Of a stretch of DNA of 64,000 nt, positions 37,001 through 48,587 are shown in pieces (positions within the stretch are counted from its first letter, which is position 1; each line of letters starts with the position of its first letter). The notes under the pieces are model-generated. The model was not told where the DNA came from. It worked only from the letters and a program-made list of their open reading frames with translations, and did no database searches. The stretch covers positions 54,817,980 through 54,881,979 of the forward strand of contig NC_068575.1 of assembly GCF_025698545.1 (NCBI RefSeq), written 5' to 3'. The position numbers were made by a program, and so were the translations under genes. Source of the DNA: Gossypium raimondii (taxonomy: Eukaryota > Streptophyta > Magnoliopsida > Malvales > Malvaceae).

Positions 37001-37386
37001 TTCTTAACGGGAAGCAAAGATGGAGATGTTAAACTTTGGGATGCCAAAGCAGCCAAACTGGTTCATCATTGGTCAAAATTGCATGAAAGGCACACCTTTT
37101 TGCAACCAAGTTCCCGTGGTTTCGGTGGCGTTGTGCGGGTAATCATTTGTGATTATAGCCATGTTTGAACCTTTGCATCCAGTTTGTTCATGTTCCTTGT
37201 TTTGTTTTGTTTTTACTTGTTGATGTTAAAAGAGTTAATTTTTTTAATGCAAGATTTGAATTTGCACTGATGCAATAATTTGCTTAAATGTCACAGGCTG
37301 CTGTTACTGATATTCAAGTTGTGTCACATGGTTTTCTTTCATGTGGTGGAGATGGCTCTGTAAAACTGGTTCAACTCAATGATTAA
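25037..37386 (+). CDS. Rabconnectin-3alpha/DMXL/Rav1-like WD40 protein, 16 exons, 2559 aa
   Basis: Family members form the RAVE/rabconnectin complex that assembles V-ATPase on endomembranes; that role is inferred here from the family. Exons, joined by GT-AG introns in one frame: 25037-25445, 25654-28383, 29190-29649, 30562-30790, 31396-31560, 31683-31955, 32080-32325, 32477-32866, 32955-34352, 34450-34506, 34909-35337, 35659-35882, 36154-36287, 36601-36867, 36960-37138, 37297-37386 (TAA). WD40 repeats lie in the N-terminal 900 residues (LTCCLDGTIRLWS, GCSDGSIKLW, GSDSPSNTVFSLRIWDS). A Rav1p_C-like helical region lies near residues 1250-1650 (ALKNAYVLMGRHQLELAIAF), and C-terminal WD repeats follow (FVTAALDGTVCTW, FLTGSKDGDVKLWD). 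Exon 2 alone encodes 910 codons. The start could also be the in-frame ATG at 25010, adding nine residues. The Arabidopsis counterpart, from memory, is At2g46560. Confidence 0.9.
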
Positions 37387-40300
37387 CGATTTGTGACGTG
37401 GCATCAAGATGAAACTTATTCGAGTCCAAAAGCAGTTAAGGTGAACAAAAGCTGGTCTTTTGTTCTTTCAGAACAGTGAAAAGAAAAGCTGCGTTTCATG
37501 ATCTTGGTTGATATTATGAGCTCAGTGCCTTTGGTATCTCTTGCACTCACTTGGCATCACCAACATATTTCCTGCTGAGTTGTTAATCGCCGGCAATGAA
37601 AACCAAAATCATCAGGGAAAGAGAAAAACTGTCTGCTAAAGTCATTCAATCTCTCTTCCATTGAGCTTTACTCTCTGAAAAAAAAAATTCCCCTTGGTGA
37701 GACAAATGCTGAATGTGAGGCTCCAATTGTGGGTTCACAGTTCAATTTTTGTTTCTATACATCTTTTTAAGTTTTCTGGCTGGCGGAGTGTTGTAGATAG
37801 TCCACTCTGTTTTCTCTACGTGGTTCCGATCTGGGTTTTCTCGGGTTCGGTTTTATTTGGTACCCTGGATAGATTTTGGTGTGATTTTGCAGTATATATA
37901 TGAGAGAGAAGAGTAGCGAGTCTTAATTCTTGTAAATGTACTTGCATATAAGGAACTATTTCAAAGTGGTGATATTTATATACTCTTAATTGGCCCTTTT
38001 TCTGAGAGAAAAAACCATTGACCCAAAGCTTGGCCTGTGCTGTATGCCATTGGGTCAAGCCGTTGAATCTTTATGAAGTTGACTTACAAATAAATAAATG
38101 AATGAATAAATATATCTAAATAATGTTGTTGAAATCGGACTTTATTATAATTAAAACTCAATTTCAAGCGTTAAGAAAGGGAACAAGTACTAGCCATTAA
38201 GCTTTGCGTTACCATTAAGTCAAGTTTCAATCATAGCCACTTCGTCCCCAAGCCTTAATCTTCGTTTTCACTAATACATAATTACAGCCAATCGGCAATT
38301 GCCAAACTAGCAGAGTAGAAACCAATAAAATCAATGGGCACTTCCATTGTTTTACTTCAAAAGTTCAAAACCTGACGTCTGTGGTGTTACATTTTAATGA
38401 TATCATCACGATGAAATCGTTGGTCCCAGCTGATTTTCGATATACACGAGTTCTGTTCTGTTGATGCTGGGATATTTCGTACCCCAATTTCCTAAAAATT
38501 AAAATCAACCCAAGCCAATCCCACGGTTTCTTCTTGTAATTCAGTGGATATTTGCTAAATCAAATGAAATACGTAAACATATGATATTTTCATTAATATT
38601 GAACTTTTTCTAATTTCACCATCAAAATAAGATTTTCTCTTTGGATTTTATTTGTCTTTTTTAATATAAAACTCTACTATTTAAAAATTACATCAGCTTT
38701 ATTAGAATCAACCGCATTGAATTAAATAATTAACTATTAATTCTAATTAAAATAAAATTAACTAACTAACTAGAATAAAATTAGGATTTCAATATCAAAC
38801 CTATAATTTTACCCATACATTTATGATTCATTCAAGTTTGTGTTTTTATTCCTTTATTTGGTTTAATTGATAAATGAAGTGAACCGTTACATAGTATAAA
38901 AAATCACCTATAGGGCTTACCTTATTAAGACAGCAAGTGCCACCTTTTTTCCTTGTAAAATATCTATATAAAACCCCGACGTTGCTTTCAAAAGCAGGCA
39001 GAGATTGTATGGCATGGACCCTCACCTCCTTTCTATAAAAATACTAATTCCTGTTTTTATTTCTTTGTATCTATTTATCTTAGGAAGAATCAAAAGTGTG
39101 ATTTGAGTCCTTGAATATGGATTATGGAACATATTACACATAATTTATTCATCATTATTTTTAAAATTCAACTTTGATATATCTGACCATAACATCTTTT
39201 AATTTCAATTAAAAAATTACCATATAATTATTTTTATATTTTAAATAATGAATGTCTAACTTTCTTTTTGCTATTATTGAATAACCTTGAAAATGATCAA
39301 GATAGGAAACCCTTATCTTAAAAATTCTGATCGGGACCCATTACCAGCACCCTCATTCCCCTAATCGACCGCCACGTGCCCCCTACAGAACTCCATGGAA
39401 GTGACACGGAGACGCTGCCGTTCGGTTTCACCCCTCGTTTTAAAGTTAGTGCAGAAAAACCAAAGTACCAGAAATTTTGATAACTGAAAAAAGAACACTG
39501 TTTTCTACAAGACTGTCCTGTTTTGTTCCTTGTATCCCTCTTATCCATTGCAATCCAACGGTTTCTTTGACCTTCCCTTTTTGTCCAAAGAACGACTTCT
39601 TTTACTTTACTTCCTAATTTATACTAGATCTATGCAGTTACCGCTTACTCACCTCTTTTCTATCCTCCTCCTTCCTGGGTTTGTGATCTTTCTCTTATTT
39701 CATTGATTATGCCTTTATTTTTCTCTTTTATTGTGTATGTTCAGTTTGTTGAATTATTCGACCTTGTTACGTGCACCGCCTTAATCTTCTTTTCTATGAC
39801 GACTTTTGTGGTTCTTGTTCTTGAATTATGGCTTTTTTTCCCCTTAAACTGTTTTTTCATTTTCATTTGTTAACTATGTTATGGTTTCAACTCGCGGTTG
39901 TTCTGAATGGTAGTTGGTTTTTGTTGTATGCTTCATTCCTACTAATAATTATCGAATTATCTGTTGTTTGTTTTTAATTATAACTTTCCAATCCGATGAC
40001 GATTTACATTGCATATTTTTTGACATTCTATCTTTTGTTTTATGTGTTTTGGGGTGATCTCATGAATGACGGTGGGGTTAAATCAACTTTTTTAAGTTCA
40101 ATCAAGTCTTATTCATGAGTTGTATTGCCCTGCTTTTCTAGATGTACAGTTCTTGTGTATACTTGAAATAGATGTTCTTTTAGATTTTGATTGAAGGTGA
40201 TGAAAGAACTTCAGATTTGCCTATCGTTTCTGATTGTGAAGTATCGTATGATGCTTGAAGTTTTGTGTAGTTCTTACGGGACAAGGACTTGGATTATCTA

Positions 40301-40520
40301 TTATTTTGTTTAGTGATCATTGACAGAACTTTAAGCTTTTGTAGCGGCATGTATTTGGATTGGTTTTATTTATGTATGTCAACTTAGAAAGTATTTTTTC
40401 TTAAACATGTTCAGTTGGATGGCGATGTGTGACTGACTGATTTAGTGATTAATAATCTCGTTTCTAATGAGTGGTAGCTATTTTCTAAACAGCTAAATGT
40501 GTAGCAGAGAAAGATTGTAA
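37387..40520. other. 3' flank of the Rav1-like gene and upstream region of the next gene
   Basis: 37387 to about 37980 is probably the 3' untranslated region (gene-like composition, then AT-rich). 38100-39600 has no coding signal. 39600-40520 is pyrimidine-rich and T-rich, as expected for the 5' leader and a leader intron of the next gene. A good intron acceptor (TTTTCTAAACAG) ends at 40492, 28 bases before the start codon, so a leader intron is likely; the donor is uncertain. Confidence 0.4.
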
Positions 40521-41970
40521 ATGGCAGCAGCGGAGGCAAGGGCAGCCTGGCAAAGAACAGCTAATCGTTGCTTTGTCCAAGAAGATGCCAAAAGAGCTCC
40601 CAAGTTAGCTTGCTGCCAATCATCATCTTCCACTAAACAAGCCGATTCCAACCCCAGTGGCGTGGCAGATAAACATAATCACCCTGCAATAGGTTTCATG
40701 CCTCTCAACAGGAACCCTTCTTATTCCAATCTACCCCCTGATACGAGGTGGTGGCTTCAGCTGCAACCTAACTATGGTCCCCAAATGGGTTTAACAAATG
40801 AGCAGCTGAATGCCTTGGAGGATGAAGTGGAAAGCTTGAAAGCTGAAATAAACTCCTCCAAAGTAAGTAGTGATCTTCAGCAGGATGCACATGATAGTTC
40901 CATTACTGATAGAAAAAAGAACAATAGCTATTCTCTTGATTCAAAGGAAACAATGGAAAGCTTTGAATTTTTGGAGATGGAATCTGTTGAATGCTGTGCT
41001 TCCATGAAAACCAATGACTTCTGTTCTGAACCAGAGTCTCCCTGGTCCGGGGGTGGGAAGGCTGAGCCATGGTGGCGCACGACAGATAAGGACGAGCTGA
41101 CCTCCTTGGTTGCACAAAAGTCACTAGATTTTATTGAGAATTGTGATCTTCCCCCACCTCAGAAGGTGCATGTGAGGGGGTACTCGCACGTGTGTTCTGG
41201 TTCTTTTGACAGTGGTGAAGTATCATCTTTGGCTTGGAAGTCCGAGACAGTTGCAATTCGCAGTCCAATGGTTAATCATGCACAGATGTCTCCTGATTCC
41301 GTAAGAAAACATGGAAGACAGATGTCTTCAGTTGGAGAAGGGAAGATGCAATGTGCTTCCAATTCATTGTCCAGGTATATTTATTTTACAATGGTTTTAG
41401 CCTTTTAAGTGGTGGTATTATCAATTCCATTGATTAAGATAGGTTAAAAAAGTTTGCATTATGGTAAAACTATCATCTCTGTTTGTTAAACTTTATTTAC
41501 TTCATTTTTACAGTACAAGTACAACGGAAAAGGATATGTTAGAGCAAGTTACAGAGTCTGATCCTACCAAGGCTCAGCTACTAGAAGCACTGTGTCACTC
41601 GCAAACACGTGCAAGGGAAGCTGAGAAAGCAGCACAGAAAGCCTATGAAGAGAAGGAGCATGTCATCAAGCTTCTCTTCAAACAAGCCTCGCAACTCTTT
41701 GCCTATAAACAATGGTTCCAAATGCTGCAGCTAGAACCCGTTTACCACCAGATCAAGAATAACGAGCAGCCTGTAGTCTTTCCATGGACGCCCTACAAAA
41801 ACCAGAAATTTCGGAAGAGCTGGCTAAAGACTGGAAAAGAGAGACGAGGGAAGCGAGGCCAACTTAGACCTGACATAACCAAGTATGCTGTTGCTTTAGC
41901 CCTGGGGCTCAGTCTCGTTGGCGCTGGTTTGCTGTTGGGATGGACAGTGGGGTGGATGCTACCTTTCTAG
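40521..41970 (+). CDS. Plant protein of unknown function with C-terminal membrane anchor, 436 aa
   Basis: Two exons, 40521-41374 and 41514-41970, joined in frame across a GT-AG intron (LS + STSTTEKD); a cryptic in-frame extension past 41374 ends within 30 bases. The N-terminus (MAAAEARAAWQRTANRCFVQ) has no signal peptide. A leucine-heptad segment (NEQLNALEDEVESLKAEINS) and a second helical stretch (AQLLEALCHSQTRAREAEKA and following residues) look like coiled coils. The last 30 residues are a hydrophobic helix (YAVALALGLSLVGAGLLLGW) ending WMLPF, preceded by a very basic stretch, which fits a tail-anchored membrane protein with its bulk in the cytosol. I do not recognise an enzymatic domain. 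From memory the equivalent position in Arabidopsis holds At2g46550, also uncharacterised. Confidence 0.88.
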
Positions 41971-43271
41971 ACAACTAGAGAGTTCAACTAATCCCCTCAC
42001 TGTCGTAAAAATTGTTTTGCGGCAAAAAGGATGGTCGGATACTTGGGATTATATATACTTTCCATGCGTATGTGAAGTTCTTTTCTACTTATTTAACATG
42101 TATTAGGCCCTGTATGTTGTATGTAAGTAGTTTTTGTTTTCCGCTCTCTTGTAGTTGTTGTCAAGTTTGTAGGTCTTTGCTTCTTAGTAGTGTCTGTGTC
42201 TTCTGGGAACGTAAATGATGCGGTGGCTGTTGTATATATATTGGGTGAAAATGTGCTGAGACAAATGAGTTTCTCAATATATTTATCTTTGGTAAAATCA
42301 ATGCGGAAATTGTTTCGAGTGGTTTGTGAATATATTAGTGTCAGACACAAAAGTAAGGGATAGGAAAAAGATGGTAAATGCTGTCATTAAATTTCTGAGG
42401 GAGTGGGAAGAAGGGATTTGGGTTAGCTGGGCCCCCTTTTCATTTTTTGCTTTTGTTTTTGGGAACTTCCAATTGAACATAAGGTGACACATTATTGGAC
42501 CTTAATTGAACACATGACTTACTAGAAGTATCCATATTGATCTATTTTTATCAATATTTTAATATTTAGTATGCATATAAAACTATTATGTAAATATCAA
42601 ATAAATTATAAATATTCATCAATATCATTATCAAATCAAAAGAACAAAACCATCTATACTAAACGTATAAAGATGAAGCTACATCAAAACCTATTAAAGA
42701 TTTTCTTTTTATAATGTTTGTTTTTATTTTTATTTTATTATTTGTGTATTTTAATATTTTGGGTAAATTTTAAAGATTGCAGTTAAAGTTTTATTATATA
42801 TTCTATAAACAATATAAAAAAGTAACATTATGAAATATTTCTAATGGGTATAAATCAGAATTTTTATATGTCTACAAGTAGAACAAAAAATTGACTTCTC
42901 GAATTTTTAGAAACGAATTTACGATTACATTCTCTACTAACATCAGATAAAGTAAGCATGTGGAATGAGCTTCCATTCTTTTGTTACCTTTTTACCCTCT
43001 TGAAACTCCGACAATCCCAGTCCAACAAACTTTGGACTGAACGTAATTTCAGAAGCAATTTGGGGCCTTTATGGAAAAATAAACATGTAAGAATGTCCAA
43101 TTTCTTTCTGATACCCGACCCGACCCGTAAATACCCGATGTTCTATTTCTTAAGAGGTGGATCATCTGGACTATCCGTTTCAGTTATTGTTGCATCCATC
43201 GAAGAACAGTCACAAAGTTGCTTTTCTAAAAGGAGTGAAAGCAGGAAAAAATTCGATTAAGAGATAGAAAG
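41971..43271. other. Intergenic: 3' end of the anchored-protein gene and promoter of the complex I gene
   Basis: The first 250-300 bases look like 3' untranslated sequence (T-rich, with ATATATTGGG and TATTTAT words near 42230-42290). 42500-42900 is AT-rich with no coding signal. An open frame at 42958-43260 upstream of the next start is not supported by any domain and includes what should be promoter and leader. Confidence 0.4.
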
Positions 43272-45121
43272 ATGGCGGTGATGCAGAAGCTGAAAATATT
43301 CGTGGTGCAAGAGCCAGTTGTTGCAGCTTCTTGCCTCATCGCTGGTTTTGGTGAATTTTCCTCCTCTCTTTCTTTTAATCTAATTAATCATCCGTTTCAT
43401 TATCTATTGTGCTTAACACCGATCTTCACCTCATTTCTCTTTGATACCCAATCCCTAGATTTTTTTCTGTTTGGTTATCAATTATTTGAATTAGGGAAAA
43501 ACTTAGGGTTTTATTTTTTCCTGAATCGTATAGGGTTTTAATCAGATATACTTATTTTTAATTAACTGAAATTTCTTACAAGGGATTCTTTCAATTTTGG
43601 TTTCATTGTTGATGGTAGTTAGTTACTATCTGGTTATAATCCTTGGTGTAGCTAAAGAGGAATCAAATTTTAATGCTTTAGGTTTTTTTTTTTTTTTTTT
43701 GTAGAAATTTATGCCCCTTTGACTGTGTCATAGCAGACACTGCTGGAGTTCTAAAATTCAATTTATAAATGATTATCCGATGTATGATCTGTTCACATAG
43801 GACAACTTCACAAAGGATTCTAAATCTGAATGTTGTATAGAGTGGGTACATTCTCTGTTAGAAACCAATGTGATTGAAGCAATAATGTGTCTCATAATCA
43901 AAATAATGGTGAAAATTCTAAAGGCAATTTTTTATTTTGCGAAGCAATGCTTGAGACCCGAGTGCTCTCAGAGATGCTAGTACGACTCTATCTGAAGAGA
44001 AAATTAATACTTTGTTGCATCATTCCTTTTTCTTATTCTATCAAGTTTGGCTTTGAATTTCCATTTGTTTCTGCGACTTGTGTGGAGATTGCAACCTTTT
44101 TTTTTTTTTTTTTCTTTTTTGAACTCACACTGTTGTAAAAATATGCAGGTCTCTTTCTACCAGCTGTTGTAAGGCCCATTCTAGATTCCTTAGAATCATC
44201 GAAGCAAGTCCCTCAGCCTGCTTTAAGAGATGTGAGTATTGCACTTAGCAATATGGATATTTTTATAGTCTTTATTATTATTTTTTTTGGGGGGGGGGGT
44301 GTAGGGGGGGGGTTGAGTATTTAGTACATACCAACTATAAAATTGGGTTGGACATGTTACAAGAACTTTTGCGATTGTTTTCTGAGTATCAGTGAAGGGT
44401 ATTGTTTAATCATTTACTGGGTAACTTTTTTCTTGTGATATAGAAATTTCTAATCCATGGCTGCACTTTTAAGACTATTTGAAATTGATGGATAATTTCC
44501 ACATTAAGTGACAATGGGTTATGTCATTGGCATCCTTCCACAACTAAGAACACCTCATTCTAGCTGGTAGTAAAGAGATTTGTTTTATCTTAAGTTTAGC
44601 TTGTTCTAGTCGGGTGACAAATTTACTGTTAGTGCCTGTTAACCTTCGTTACTTTTCTGCTGGTAGAAAGTAATAAACCTGTTCTCATCTAGTTATAAGC
44701 GGATAAAAAAAAGATTGTAATACAGATCTCTGCCTAAGTTTTGCAGATTGTATTGTTCTTTGCATATGGGATAAGGCGAGGCTTATCATAAGCTTTTATT
44801 ATCTGATTTATACTGCTTCTTTCACTTGATGCATCTCTTGGAGAAAAGATACCGATTTCAATTGGTATTGTTGGAGTTGACATGCCAATGAACTAAACTT
44901 GCTACATACGAATCATTTGTATATACTTCAAAATTGTTTCTGAGTTTAAATATCCAAACACTGGCATATGCTAATAAGTAGAGCTCTAAATACTCCCAAA
45001 GGACATTTCTAGGCTTAGTTTTGCTTCGGGCGTTCTATTATTTTGCTCTGGCTTTCAACACACTGATGTGCTTCCATTGTTGTAGGTGGTTGCTGGTGTG
45101 ACTGGTAAAAAGCAGGGCTGA
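43272..45121 (+). CDS. Mitochondrial complex I accessory subunit NDUFA3/B9-like, 65 aa
   Basis: Three tiny exons: 43272-43350, 44149-44231 and 45086-45121 (TGA), joined by GT-AG introns of about 800 and 850 bp. The joined protein begins MAVMQKLKIFVVQEPVVAAS, has one membrane segment (roughly residues 14-34, VVAASCLIAGFGLFLPAVV), then PILDSLESSKQVPQPALRD and a short GKKQG tail. The pattern EPV + membrane helix + LPxxxP + VPxPxRD follows the NDUFA3/B9 subunit of NADH dehydrogenase, a single-pass inner-membrane protein next to the membrane arm. The Arabidopsis protein I recall as B9 is At2g46540, which fits the local gene order. Most exon sequence is too short to be seen as a long open frame, so gene finders may miss it. 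Confidence 0.82.
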
Positions 45122-46161
45122 TGTGATTTATGAGTTGGGAAGAAGCAGACACTCAAATGTAGCTAGTAATCAGCAACAAAATAAACTTGACTTTAAAGTT
45201 GAACTCTTGCGCCTTCAACTTCATCTTTAGCATGAGGAATTTGAGTGTTAATTTGTTTTGATTTTCAGTGGTGGAGGATTTCTCAAAAATCACGGATGAT
45301 TCATACCAGACTGGAATTTGATATCATCTACTTAATTTGTTTCCCTACAATTAAAGTTGTTTCTTTGGTTGATTGCTTCCGTTTGACCTCTGTTGTTTTT
45401 CATGGACATTAACAATGTGCAAATATGTTGCTGACATGGTTGAATTGTAACTTTCTTTCAGTTAATTTCTGAATAAGTCGAATCTTATTAAGGCAGATAC
45501 AGAGTCAAGGATATATTTTAAACTGCTACTAACATTTAAATAGTTTATTAAAGGCAGCTGTAAAAATAAAGCTGGACATGAAACTTGGGCAACTTATTGA
45601 GTTACAAAACCTCTCTCCATCTTATGGGCAATGTTTGGTTCATTTCTTTGCCTGGATGGATGCAACAAAACCTTGCTATGGGTGTTGAAGTTCCCCTACT
45701 GTCTACGTAATCCCAAAATCAGTGAATCGTCTGTCAGGCTGCAGCTATCTTAAATAAAGACACAACAGAAGGCATTGATGAGACGAGAACAAACTACAGC
45801 TAGTAGTAAATCGTAAATATAAGACTGGCAAGAGCTAAGCCATAATTTACACATCGTTCCAAGTCCCTGCTGCGGAGGGTATGATAATGATGGCCACTTT
45901 ATACATATATTGCTGCTACCAACTGGATTTGCCAACTTCCACATCGATATATATCCAAACGATAAAGATGGCATCCGAAAAAAAGGTTAGCTGAAAATAG
46001 CCCCACATCTAGAGAAGAAACAAAAATAGTAATGGGCTTCGATCACTCATTTCCATCAACTGCCTCGGATGGACTGGAAACAGCGGCCTGGCCAGCAGTG
46101 CAGTGCATGTAATTTATCCCCTGTTTGTAATCATATAGTAGCGTTTGCCTAGAGGGAAAAG
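45122..46161. other. Convergent 3' flanks of two genes, no gene
   Basis: The complex I gene (plus) and the DUF688-type gene (minus) converge here. 45122-45480 is probable 3' untranslated sequence of the former; 45740-46161 is gene-like in composition and may be that of the latter. An open frame at 45750-45974 on the minus strand shows no domain. Confidence 0.4.
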
Positions 46162-47170
46162 TCAGCCATCCTTTTTACCCTTTTTAGTCCATGGGACCAC
46201 TTGCATTAAGCCTTCATAGATACTTTCCTGTCGTGTCCAAAACCACAAATCAAACAACTCTCTTGGATGTAGTAGTGCAAGAATTAAAAGAAAGCAGGGT
46301 GAAACGGAGTGAGGACTGAGGAGTTAGATAAACTACCCAGAGAGCTTATTTAAGAGCAAAGCTTTAATTAAATGCTTGTTTGTGCTTTCAAGAAATGGGA
46401 AGTTGATTTAGTGCTCCTAGAAGTGCCATGAATGGATCAGGAACCGAATTTATTCCCCCGTTTGTTAATTTCCGTATAAAATTAAGGAAGTAAATGAATG
46501 GGTGTGTTGAGTTGTCCTGACGAAAACCATAAAAGTAGCATAGCGGCACAACCCTTTGCTTTGAAAGGTACCGAATATATATGTGAAGGAAATGAGAGAA
46601 ACTTACCCAGAAGTGGGACTTGGAACTGGAGAGACTGGGAAAGCTACCAATCCTTCTAATTGTTGTGATATTAACACTGGTGGTGCCACTGCTGTCTCTG
46701 TCTCTGTCTCCGTCTCTGCTGCATTCACTATCCCTAACGCAACTGTTCCCGCTAACTTCTCTTCTAGGTCTAGCCTTCAAGGACCTTCCCCTCCAAAAAC
46801 CAAGAAACCCTTTCTCTTTGTACCCTCTCTTGCCAAGAACCATAGACCCAAGCTGCAGCGTCTCAGGACTAGCACGAAATGATCCATAACACTCACTTCC
46901 CATTCTGAAAGAAGAAGACTGAAACCTAGGCCTGCCCGTGTAGGGACCTTCCAAGACTGTGGTGGGTGAGGACAGTTTGGCAATCTTGGCATCTAGTAGC
47001 AACCTAGGAGGGAGTTCCAGACACTTTGGAGCAGAGTCATTTGGGGTAGTAAAACTGGTGAGTGCGGTAGATGGTTTGGGCTTCCCTGGTTCCTCTTCCC
47101 AGCGAAATGGGACCGAGGCCGAGGCGTGTAGTGGTGGGGTTAACATCCCCGATCTTTGCGGCGACTGCAT
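46162..47170 (-). CDS. DUF688-type plant protein, two exons, 209 aa from the first intact ATG
   Basis: Exon 1 runs 47170-46607 and exon 2 46227-46162 (TGA), both minus strand, phase 0. The donor is TTCTGG/GTAAGT and the acceptor GACACGACAG/GAAAGT. The joined end reads SKSHFW + ESIYEGLMQVVPWTKKGKK, which is how family members end as I recall. Exon 1 can be read through the donor for 72 more codons, but that tail is intron-like. The N-terminus has SPQRSGMLTPPL and the family motif VPFRWEEEPGKPKP near residue 22, then Ser/Pro/Arg-rich, low-complexity sequence and no membrane segment. An upstream in-frame ATG (47242-47240) starts a conserved-looking leader (MGSEEEKEPSYTPKLPLF) that is cut by TGA at codon 19 (see findings). 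The function is unknown; such proteins are plant-specific. Confidence 0.78.
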
Positions 47171-47242
47171 GTGTGCATGTGAAGCTCAAAACAGCGGTAG
47201 CTTCGGTGTGTAGCTTGGCTCTTTCTCTTCCTCGGATCCCAT

Positions 47243-48041
47243 AATTTTCTTTCTCTACCCTCTATTTATCTAATCTAATTCAGTAATGCCATTTATAAAT
47301 ACACACAGAAAGAGAGAGAAAAGTTTAATGTACGTAACGTATAAAAAGGGCCGAAGGAAGGAAGGTACAAAGTTAGAAAAAAAGGCAGTGTTTCAAGTCA
47401 ATCATTCTCGTCGCTATCTAGCAAAGGTGATTCATATTTTTGCAATCAACTCTCTACTACTCATGCTATCCATATATGCCTTTAAAAAGTCATTTTGACT
47501 AACTCTCTCATTTGTTAATGAAACAAAAAAGGGTAAAAAAAGAAACATAAATTATTTAACAAGAACAGTGAAAGCACTTAAGAGCGCGAGTCAACTGTGC
47601 GGTGATTTCAGCTTTATTCAACTGTTCCTCCTTGCATGCGCTGTCTTTCATTCAAATTAAGAGGTGTGGCACCAAGGACGACGACGACAACAACAACAAT
47701 TTTGGGAAATATACTTTTACCATTATAAAAGACCTGGGTGCAAGCAACTACGGTGATCTTGAGTCCATATGATTGCTGCTCGGAGATTATCGGATGCCAA
47801 TTGACCTCATCCCCTTAATACTCGAATTTGACTAAATTGGATAATTGTTTTTTTGATGTTACTATTGTAATTATATTTTTTTAAAAGTTTGGGGTATGAT
47901 TTAAAATTTTTATTATACTAATGAGAATTTTGGAGCACTTAATTAAATATTTCTAAAAATTTCAAGAAAAAAAATCACAATTTCTCAAAATGTTGGGGAA
48001 GGCCAAGGAGAAAAATTCATTTACATCAAGAATAAAACTAA
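47243..48041. other. Upstream region of the DUF688-type gene, no gene
   Basis: Promoter and leader of the minus-strand gene should lie here. It contains short repeats ACGACGACGACAACAACAACAA (about 47678-47699) and AT-rich sequence. A plus-strand open frame at 47286-47498 has no domain. Confidence 0.35.
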
Positions 48042-48587
48042 GGCTTAGTTTGGATGGGCGGTGTGTTTACCTCCGGTGAGGTTAAAAACAGCGGTGGCGG
48101 TGAGATTAGTTATTATAGCGGTGAGATTAGATACTGTAGCGGTGAGATTAGAAACAATGGTGGAGTGTGTGTTTGGATTCAAATGCAGCTGTAGCGGTGA
48201 GGTGAGAATAAAAAATAACTATTAAGGATATCATATTAGAATTGATATATAATAGAATTTTTTAAAATTATTTTACTTTTTAAAATTTATTAAAATATGT
48301 GAATTTATAAATTCATTTAATAAAATATTAAAATGTATCTTCCAATATTTTAATGAATTATATAATCAATTTAAATTATTTATTAGATAAAATGATAATT
48401 ATTTTTAATTTTTATAGTTAAATATTTTTTATAACAATGATAAATATTATTTTCACAAATAGTAACATTATACTTTGATCAAATTTTGAAGTATCTAAAC
48501 GGATGATTTTTAATAAAAAAAATATAGTAACATAAGACATAACAAGTTTCATTATTACTAGAAATTAGGTTATGATACAAAATATTT

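Noticed and set aside
42958-43260. Possible gene just upstream of the complex I subunit
   Set aside because: 100 codons without a domain, in the place expected for a promoter and leader; no orthologue that I can name.
46388-46606. C-terminal 72 residues of the long DUF688-type open frame (to QLPIS)
   Set aside because: They follow a perfect GTAAGT donor and include AT-rich intron-like sequence; the family-typical end is encoded by 46227-46162.
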